This document shows positions 58,610 to 64,000 of a stretch of 64,000 nucleotides of DNA, piece by piece. The notes beneath the pieces are model-generated. The model did no database searches. It saw only the letters and a program-made list of their open reading frames with translations, and was not told where the DNA came from. How positions within the stretch are numbered: the stretch's first letter is position 1; every line of letters starts with the position of its first letter. Both the position numbers and the translations under genes were made by a program. The DNA lies in contig JACRNU010000030.1 of the NCBI GenBank assembly GCA_016234805.1, positions 91,406 through 155,405 of the forward strand, given 5' to 3'. The stretch is from Elusimicrobiota bacterium (GTDB taxonomy: Bacteria > Elusimicrobiota > Elusimicrobia > UBA1565 > UBA9628).

Positions 58610-58912
58610 ATGACCAAGAGCAAGCCGGCCAAGTTCACCCTGTCCATCGACATCCAGTGCGGGACCTGCGGGTCCCTCCTGCACCAGGGCGAGGGCTTCC
58701 CGAAGTTCTGCCCCTGCTGCGGCTCGGGCCTCGAGCGCTATTGCCTGCGCTGCCAGCGCAAGGCGGAGATGTTCTTCGAGGAGTGGTGGCCGCAGGAGGA
58801 CCACTGCATCAGGACTTATTCCCCGGCCAAGCGCTGCAGCCGGTGCAACGCCATGCTGGAGATGGAGGGGGAGGGCCGCGGGCACGAGGATCACGAGGAA
58901 CGTCAGAATTGA
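58610..58912 (+). CDS. Small double zinc-ribbon-like protein of the BMC operon
   Basis: 100 residues with many Cys pairs: CGTC, CPCC, YCLRC and CSRC, plus a Cys in EDHC. This pattern suggests two treble-clef or rubredoxin-like metal sites. The rest is charged, ending in a His/Glu-rich tail. No named family recognised. It starts 1 nt after the deoC stop; DeoC's own Cys-rich linker makes a shared metal or redox role conceivable. Confidence 0.7.
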   Translation: MTKSKPAKFTLSIDIQCGTCGSLLHQGEGFPKFCPCCGSGLERYCLRCQRKAEMFFEEWWPQEDHCIRTYSPAKRCSRCNAMLEMEGEGRGHEDHEERQN

Positions 58913-58937
58913 AATGACCCATCAGGAGGAGAACAAC

Positions 58938-59237
58938 ATGGCGGAAACGAGAGACGCGCTGGGATTGGTCGAGACCAAGGGCTTCGTCGGCATGATCGAG
59001 GCTTCCGACGCGATGGCCAAGGCCGCGAAGGTCAGGCTCCTGGGCTATGAGCGGATCGGCTCGGGCCTGGTGACCACGCTCTGCCGGGGAGAGGTGGGCG
59101 CGGTGCGGGCCGCCATCGAGGCCGCGTCTGCCGCGGCGCAGAAGGTGGGCGAGCTCGTCAGCGTCCACGTCATCCCGCGGCCGCATGAGGACCTGGAGAA
59201 GTACCTGACCCAGATCTCCATCCGCGTCGAGAAGTAG
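58938..59237 (+). CDS. BMC-H hexameric shell protein, second
   Basis: A 99-residue BMC domain: [48 protein letters not shown] and [21 protein letters not shown]. Close to the BMC-H at 52485. ATG 58938 is preferred to an upstream ATG because AGGAGGAG precedes it by 6 nt. Confidence 0.96.
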   Translation: MAETRDALGLVETKGFVGMIEASDAMAKAAKVRLLGYERIGSGLVTTLCRGEVGAVRAAIEAASAAAQKVGELVSVHVIPRPHEDLEKYLTQISIRVEK

Positions 59238-59239
59238 GC

Positions 59240-59563
59240 TTGCTGACGCGCGACGATCTCGTCGACATCATCCTGGAGCACTTGGCGCAAGAGCGCCATG
59301 CCCTCGCAGGGGACCCGCGCAGCGGGCCCTTTCCGCGGGGCTCCAAGGACGCCAGCCGGCCGGAGGCCGGACGGCCCCGGCAGTCGGCGAGGGGTCCCGC
59401 TCGACGGCCGGAGGCCCCTTCCAGGCTGTTCCTGTCCGAGTATGACGTGAAGAGGAGATTGACTCCCTCCACCCAAGAACTTAAAATACCCAAGGATGCC
59501 ATCCTGAGCCCCCTGGCCCTCGACTGGTTGGTGCTAAGAGGAATAAGTATAGTCAGGGAGTGA
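59240..59563 (+). CDS. Small BMC-associated protein with EutT-like C-terminal segment
   Basis: 107 residues in three parts. An N-terminal amphipathic helix (TRDDLVDIILEHLAQER) looks like an encapsulation peptide. A 40-residue Arg/Pro/Gly linker contains GC palindromes. The C-terminal YDVKRRLTPSTQELKIPKD followed by AILSPLALDWLVLRGISIV resembles the N-terminal segment of EutT-like and other BMC accessory proteins (L..LTPxA.D.....I.I). Function unknown; a cargo linker or scaffold is plausible. Last gene of the BMC operon. Confidence 0.65.
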   Translation: MLTRDDLVDIILEHLAQERHALAGDPRSGPFPRGSKDASRPEAGRPRQSARGPARRPEAPSRLFLSEYDVKRRLTPSTQELKIPKDAILSPLALDWLVLRGISIVRE

Positions 59564-59613
59564 TCGCATTGCGTCCGCAACAGCGTTAGTTTTCTCTAAA
59601 TTCGGAGGGTTCG

Positions 59614-60735
59614 ATGGCCATTGATGTCAACGCGCTTCTTAAATTGATGGTCCAGAAGGAGATCTCGGACATCCATTTCAAGGCGGATTCCCACCCGGCC
59701 TTGAGGTTCCAGGGCATGATGATCCCGGCAGCGAACCTGCCCAAGCTCTCGGGCGACGACATCAAAGTCGCGGCCTACCAGCTCATGAGCCCCGACCAGC
59801 AGAAGGAGTTCGAGAAGGAACTCGAGCTCGACATCGCCTACGGCCTCGAGGGCATCTCCCGCTTCCGCGTCAACGTCTTCCGGCAGAAAGGGACCATCGG
59901 CCTGACCCTGCGCGTGGTGCCGGTCAAGATCCGGCCCTTCGAGGAGCTCAACCTGCCGATCGGGCCGCTCAAGAAGCTCGCCGGGGAGAGCCGCGGCCTC
60001 ATCCTGTTCGCGGGCATCACGGGCGCGGGCAAGACCACCACCCTCAACAGCTTCGTGCATCACCTCAACAACAACTGCCAGTACCGCATCATCACCGTGG
60101 AGGACCCCATCGAGTTCTACCACGCCGACGCCAAGTCCAGCATCGTCCAGCGCGAGGTGGGCAAGGACACGCGCTCCTTCGCCAACGCGCTCAAGCACAT
60201 CCTGCGCCAGGACCCGGATGTCGTCGTGATCGGCGAGATGCGCGACCACGAGACCATGGCCGCCGCCTTGAACGCCGCCGAGACCGGCCACCTCGTGCTC
60301 TCGACCATCCACACCCTGAACTCCTCGCAGACCGTGGACCGCATCGTGGACTCCCACCCGGTGCACCAGCACAACCAGGTGCGCCAGCAGATCGCCAACA
60401 CCCTGAAGGGCGTCATCGGCCAGCGCCTCGTGATCTCCAAGGACCACAAGAGCCGCTACCCCGCGACCGAGATCCTCCTCGTCAACAGCGTCATCCGCCG
60501 GCACCTCGTCGAGGGCCATGCCACCGAGGTCTACAAGGTCATCGAGAACGGCGCCTACTACGGGATGCACTCCTTCGACCAGGACCTGCTCCGGCTCTAT
60601 TCCGAGGGCAAGATCGACGAGGCGACCGTGATCGAGAACTCCAACAACCCCGAGGACGTGGGGCTCAAGCTCAAGAACATAGCGACCGGTCAGCAGATGG
60701 GGGAGAATCCCATCAATCAGACCTTCAATGGCTGA
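59614..60735 (+). CDS. pilT: Twitching-motility retraction ATPase PilT
   Basis: A 373-residue hexameric ATPase that depolymerises type IV pili. ISDIHFKADSHPALR is the N-terminal PilT signature, FAGITGAGKTTTLN the Walker A, VVVIGEMRDHETM the Walker B region and ETGHLVLSTIHTLNSSQTVDRI the His box/AIRNLIRE-like area. A strong GGAGGG precedes the ATG. It overlaps the next gene by 8 bp, so the proline-rich and DnaA-like proteins are made with it. Confidence 0.94.
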   Translation: MAIDVNALLKLMVQKEISDIHFKADSHPALRFQGMMIPAANLPKLSGDDIKVAAYQLMSPDQQKEFEKELELDIAYGLEGISRFRVNVFRQKGTIGLTLRVVPVKIRPFEELNLPIGPLKKLAGESRGLILFAGITGAGKTTTLNSFVHHLNNNCQYRIITVEDPIEFYHADAKSSIVQREVGKDTRSFANALKHILRQDPDVVVIGEMRDHETMAAALNAAETGHLVLSTIHTLNSSQTVDRIVDSHPVHQHNQVRQQIANTLKGVIGQRLVISKDHKSRYPATEILLVNSVIRRHLVEGHATEVYKVIENGAYYGMHSFDQDLLRLYSEGKIDEATVIENSNNPEDVGLKLKNIATGQQMGENPINQTFNG

Positions 60736-61744
60736 TGACCCCGAGAAGGACAGAGAGGACAAAGTCCAGGATATCCTAGCGGACCTGGACTCAATCCTCT
60801 CGATCGGGGACCCTCCGCCGGGCAAGTCGTTCGACGACGTCGCGACCGGGTTGGGGGCCGCGGTGCCGCCCCCGGGGAATCTTCCGTCCAGGCCGCCGGT
60901 GCCGGCCAAGGCTCCTCCCGGGCCTCAATTCCCGCCCAAGGCCGGTCCCCCGGCGCCGCCTCCGGTCTCCGTCCCGCCCGCAGCCAGGCCTCCGGCCGCA
61001 GCGCCGCCTCCGGTCTCCGTCCCGCCCGCAGCCAGGCCTCCGGCCGCAGCGCCGCCTCCGGTCTCCGTTCCGCCCGCAGCCAGGCCTCCGGCCGCGGCGC
61101 CGCCTCCGGTCTCCGTTCCGCCCGCAGCCAGGCCTCCGGCCGCAGCGCCGCCTCCGGTCTCCGTCCCGCCCGCAGCCAGGCCTCCGGCCGCAGCGCCGCC
61201 TCCGGTCTCCGTCCCGCCCGCAGCCAAGCCTCCCGCTGCTGCGCCTCCTCCGCCGGCTTCGGCCCCGCCCAGCGCGGATCCGACTCAGCCTGCGCCGGCT
61301 GCTTTCGGCCGCCGGTCCGCTGACGTGGGGGGGGAAGAGGAGCTCGTCGACACCGTTCCTACGGACGCGCCCAAGAGCCAGATCCGGCGCATCGGTTATA
61401 TCTATTCGGCCGCCAACCGCAGGGAGATGGACCTCTTCCTCAGGAGCCTCGACGAGGTCATCGGTACCGTGTCGAAGAAGCCGCTCTTCACGAGGAAGGT
61501 CCTGCTCGTGGCCGTAGACGAGGGCACCGAGGTCGCGGCCATGGTGGCCAAGCTCAAGGGCTTGAAGGCGGTCGGCGTCCTGGCGGTCGTGGTCAATCCA
61601 AAGGACCCGAAGATCGTGGAGCTATCCAAGGCCTGTGAGGCTGCCAAGATCAAGTTCATGATCGTCCCGGCTCCCGACGTGCAGAAGAGCGCGGTCCTGC
61701 GCGACGTGGCCGTGGACATCATGCTCCGACCTTCGGAAATGTGA
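60728..61744 (+). CDS. Proline-rich repeat protein with C-terminal Rossmann-like domain
   Basis: A 338-residue protein. Residues ~1-60 are acidic and helical; ~60-190 are Pro/Ala-rich, including six 16-residue repeats (PPPVSVPPAARPPAAA). Residues ~215-338 (IRRIGYIYSAANRREMDLFL, KVLLVAVDEGTEVAAMVAKL, VGVLAVVVNPKDPKIVEL) alternate beta and alpha like a receiver or flavodoxin fold, without a recognised catalytic site. Operon position between pilT and a DnaA-like ATPase suggests a role in pilus positioning or control (inference). Confidence 0.7.
   Translation: MADDPEKDREDKVQDILADLDSILSIGDPPPGKSFDDVATGLGAAVPPPGNLPSRPPVPAKAPPGPQFPPKAGPPAPPPVSVPPAARPPAAAPPPVSVPPAARPPAAAPPPVSVPPAARPPAAAPPPVSVPPAARPPAAAPPPVSVPPAARPPAAAPPPVSVPPAAKPPAAAPPPPASAPPSADPTQPAPAAFGRRSADVGGEEELVDTVPTDAPKSQIRRIGYIYSAANRREMDLFLRSLDEVIGTVSKKPLFTRKVLLVAVDEGTEVAAMVAKLKGLKAVGVLAVVVNPKDPKIVELSKACEAAKIKFMIVPAPDVQKSAVLRDVAVDIMLRPSEM
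60953..61240 (+). repeat. Six tandem 48-bp repeats
   Basis: Nearly identical 48-bp units starting GCGCCGCCTCCGGTCTCCGT at 60953, 61001, 61049, 61097, 61145 and 61193. Differences are mostly third-position (T/C in CCGTt/c, GCA/GCG). Unit length is a multiple of three, so copy number can change without breaking the protein. Confidence 0.92.
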
Positions 61745-63795
61745 CGATGGAGAAGTGGGCCGTCGAGGCTGTCCCGACCGAGAAGGATCCCTGCCGCTAC
61801 GCCCTGCTGTTCAAGGGAGACCTCAAGGACATACTTGCCGTGATCCGGGAGTTCGGCTCCAAGTGCGGCCGCCCTCGCCGGACGGACAGCAGCGAGGGCT
61901 TCAACTACCAGCTCTTCATCTCCTACCTCGACCAGGGGGAGCTCGACAGGCTCACCGGCATGCTCACGGAGTTCGCTCCGGGCAGGGGTCCTGAGCGGGG
62001 AGAGCCGTTCGCGGACAAGCCGGCTCCATCGGTTCCGGAGCCGGTCGTTGCGCCGCCGGCTCCGGAACCGGCCGCGCCGGAGCCCGTTGCTCCGCCGCCG
62101 CAGGCCGCGCTGCCGCCTGCGGTGATCGAGGCGCCGTCGCCTGCCTCGCCACCTCCCACGGTCATGGCTTCACTGCCGGTCCCGCGTCAGGAGGAGCCGC
62201 CTCCCACGATCTTCGTGAAGCTCTCCGACCTGCCTCCGCCCTCTTCTTCCCTCCCTCCGCTGATCATCGAGCAGCTTCCGCTCACCCAGTCCACCGAGGC
62301 TCCTGAGCCGGTCAAGACCGCCGCAGTGCAGGTGCCGTCCACGCCCGAGCCTTTCCTCGCCGGGCCGGAACTGCCGGCTCTGGCCGGCCAGCCGCCGTTG
62401 TTTGCTCCTCTGCCCGCGACTCCTTCCGCGCCCATCCCCACCCCCACGGGCAGCCGGGCCCCCATGCCGCCCACGCCAGGTCTCCCACAGCCCGGGGCGC
62501 CTGAGATGGCCGGCGCAGCCGCGGGCCAAGCCCCTTCCCCGGCTCCGGCTCCGACCGTCTCCCTCACCCGCCCCACCCGGGCGACCAAGCCGCTCTGGGG
62601 CCTCGGGATGGCGCTCGACGAGAAGACCAATCTGGAGTCCATCCTCGTCGGGCCCTACAACCGCTTCAGCCACGCCGCCGCGGCGTCGGTCGTGGGCGCG
62701 CCGGGGAACATGTACAATCCCCTGTTCGTCTTCGGCCCCAGCGGGGTCGGCAAGTCGCATATGCTCCGGGCCATCGGGACCGGGCTGGAGAGCGCGCTGG
62801 GAGGGAGCGTCCTTTTCACCTCGGGCGTCCGGCTCGCCAATGCCGTGGGCCGCAGCCTCGAGGAGGGCAAGTACCCGGAGCTCGAGAAGCGCTTCGCGCA
62901 ATCCAAGGCCTTGCTTGTCGACGACCTGCACCTGCTCAATGTCACGGACCTGAACAAGGCCTCACTGGCCAAGATCTTCGGATTGTTCTTCAGCAAGAAC
63001 ATGCAGGTCGTGCTGACCTCCTATTATCCGGCGCGTTCGCTCGGCTCCCTGGAGGAGAGCCTCAAGATCTCCCTGCGCAAAGGCTGGTCCGTGGACATGA
63101 AGCTGGCCAGCGGCGACGCCCAGAAGGACATGGTGCTGGCCGCCTTCACCCGGTCGAAGACCGAGCTCACCAACGACGAGGTCGGCCTGTTCGTCACCCG
63201 GATCGGCAAGAACTATGCCGACCTCTCGAAGTGGGTCCGCCGCTTCATCACGCTCCGGACCCTGCTGGAGGCTCAGGAAGTGCCCTCGGCCTTCGACAAG
63301 GTGCTCCAGATGCTGTTCCCCGGGGACCCGGCGGAGGACGCCAAGGAGATCCCCACCCCGCAGGAGGCCGAGGCCGCCAAGAAGACGCCGTCCCCCGCGC
63401 CCGGAGCCAACCCCGCCAATCTCGCCTTCGTGTTCCCCAAGGGCGTCGAGTTCCTGGCCTCGTTCGTCACGGCCCAGTTCTACGAGATCGCGGCCAGGAA
63501 CCGCATCGCGGCTTCCTACAAGCACGTCCTCTTCGGCAGCTACGACGCGGACCAGCCGCTCGGGGTGCCGTTCCAGATCGGGGAGATGTGCCGGAAGGCC
63601 GGCGCGGACGCGGCCCTGGTGGTGGGCCCGCCCTCGATCTCGAAGCTCGCCCCGAGGCTCGGCGAGTTCTCCCACGCAGTGGGGCACATCCTCGACGAGC
63701 TTGAGATCCCCTGCGCCTGGCTCCCCCACGACGGGCTGAAGGTCTCCGGCAACTACCTGCGCGCCCACTTGGACTTCATGGCGAGGATGGAATGA
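61741..63795 (+). CDS. DnaA/Hda-like AAA+ protein with long Pro-rich linker
   Basis: A 684-residue protein. Residues ~1-80 form a small alpha/beta domain; ~85-290 are Pro/Ala-rich. A DnaA-type AAA+ domain follows: PYNRFSHAAAASVV, Walker A FGPSGVGKSHMLRAIG (near residue 335), Walker B ALLVDDLHLL, and VVLTSYYPARSLGSLEESLKISLRKG as sensor/arginine region. No DnaA domain IV DNA-binding helix-turn-helix is seen; instead ~120 residues of an unknown alpha/beta domain close the protein. GTG 61741 overlaps the preceding stop; ATG 61747 is an alternative. Confidence 0.75.
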   Translation: MTMEKWAVEAVPTEKDPCRYALLFKGDLKDILAVIREFGSKCGRPRRTDSSEGFNYQLFISYLDQGELDRLTGMLTEFAPGRGPERGEPFADKPAPSVPEPVVAPPAPEPAAPEPVAPPPQAALPPAVIEAPSPASPPPTVMASLPVPRQEEPPPTIFVKLSDLPPPSSSLPPLIIEQLPLTQSTEAPEPVKTAAVQVPSTPEPFLAGPELPALAGQPPLFAPLPATPSAPIPTPTGSRAPMPPTPGLPQPGAPEMAGAAAGQAPSPAPAPTVSLTRPTRATKPLWGLGMALDEKTNLESILVGPYNRFSHAAAASVVGAPGNMYNPLFVFGPSGVGKSHMLRAIGTGLESALGGSVLFTSGVRLANAVGRSLEEGKYPELEKRFAQSKALLVDDLHLLNVTDLNKASLAKIFGLFFSKNMQVVLTSYYPARSLGSLEESLKISLRKGWSVDMKLASGDAQKDMVLAAFTRSKTELTNDEVGLFVTRIGKNYADLSKWVRRFITLRTLLEAQEVPSAFDKVLQMLFPGDPAEDAKEIPTPQEAEAAKKTPSPAPGANPANLAFVFPKGVEFLASFVTAQFYEIAARNRIAASYKHVLFGSYDADQPLGVPFQIGEMCRKAGADAALVVGPPSISKLAPRLGEFSHAVGHILDELEIPCAWLPHDGLKVSGNYLRAHLDFMARME

Positions 63796-64000
63796 TCGAG
63801 CTGACCCCCCTGGAATTCGGCATCTGTCTGGGCCTGACCGCCGCGACCTTCGCGTTCGCGGCGTACTGGTACATGCGGTTCTTCCGCGTGCTCCACCTGG
63901 ACCGGAAGGCCCGGCGCGCCGCGGGCGAGGCCCGCGAGGTCAAGGATTTCGCGACCGAGGTCATGGACCTCGGGGTCGCGGGCAACACCTCGCAGGCCAT
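63792..64000 (+). CDS. Membrane-anchored protein, 3' end outside window
   Basis: ATG 63792 overlaps the preceding stop (ATGA) and the frame stays open to the end of the window. The first ~70 residues include one transmembrane helix (FGICLGLTAATFAFAAYWYM) followed by a charged, probably coiled-coil region (LDRKARRAAGEAREVKDF). Part of the pilT operon; function unknown. Confidence 0.65.
   Translation, partial: MIELTPLEFGICLGLTAATFAFAAYWYMRFFRVLHLDRKARRAAGEAREVKDFATEVMDLGVAGNTSQA

Noticed and set aside
60953-61240. Regular 48-bp repeats as a CRISPR array
   Set aside because: There are no unique spacers; units are directly adjacent and translated as part of a protein, and no cas gene is near.

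Overview
The window is GC-rich bacterial DNA with dense gene packing: most neighbours overlap by 1-20 nt (ATGA, GTGA, TGATG). No single gene proves the taxon. The combination of a sugar-phosphate bacterial microcompartment (BMC), B12-dependent ribonucleotide reductase, HpnD/HpnE squalene genes, type IV pilus genes, many caspase-like lipoproteins and archaeal-type phosphatidylserine decarboxylase would fit a GC-rich Elusimicrobiota-like or other deep-branching Gram-negative lineage. That placement is inference.

Layout. 1-2.3 kb: 3' part of a caspase-like protease gene, then a nucleotidyltransferase/HEPN pair. 2.4-3.9 kb: tRNA-Leu(UAA) and the phospholipid genes psd-pssA. 3.8-23.8 kb: a large divergent cluster. 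Leftward it encodes a TMTC-like O-glycosyltransferase, a GT2, an HPr-kinase-like protein, a GT4 and an LssY-like protein. Rightward it encodes PqqD, three radical SAM enzymes, several more glycosyltransferases, a methyltransferase, an SGNH hydrolase and a 41-residue peptide that ends just after a lasso-type leader motif. 23.8-31.5 kb (leftward): three prepilin-like genes, including a 919-aa pilin with a probable lamin-tail domain, then tmk, holB and metG. 31.8-34.3 kb: nrdJ. 34.5-35.6 kb: a REP-associated transposase inside perfect 26-bp inverted repeats. 35.6-42.8 kb: rplU-rpmA, obgE-hpnD, hpnE-dcd, a secreted unknown protein, rplM-rpsI and a small membrane protein. 42.8-46.0 kb: asnB, a methyltransferase and a phosphoribosyltransferase. 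46.1-50.9 kb: two paralogous lipoproteins, a second caspase lipoprotein, a helical protein, a secreted 5'-nucleotidase and a HAD phosphatase. 51.0-59.6 kb: a BMC operon of the sugar-phosphate-utilising (SPU) type that begins with tpiA and contains a third caspase gene. 59.6-64.0 kb: pilT, a proline-rich repeat protein, a DnaA-like AAA+ protein and a truncated membrane protein.

How the genes may work together. In the BMC operon, deoxyribose-5-phosphate aldolase would make acetaldehyde plus glyceraldehyde-3-phosphate. Acetaldehyde would go through the CoA-acylating aldehyde dehydrogenase and PduL to acetyl phosphate, and TpiA would take the triose phosphate. The secreted 5'-nucleotidase upstream could supply nucleosides from scavenged nucleotides. 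As given, the aldehyde dehydrogenase reading frame is broken by a small deletion.

Most unusual observations: (1) a 25-bp repeat present four times, always in the same reading frame inside proteins and always encoding ALKGSPSG, with further GC-rich palindromes read through in protein linkers; (2) the leader-only RiPP-like peptide in a PqqD/HPr-kinase/radical-SAM/glycosyltransferase cluster; (3) several start codons 6-7 nt downstream of a -10 box, suggesting leaderless mRNAs; (4) a caspase gene inside a microcompartment operon.
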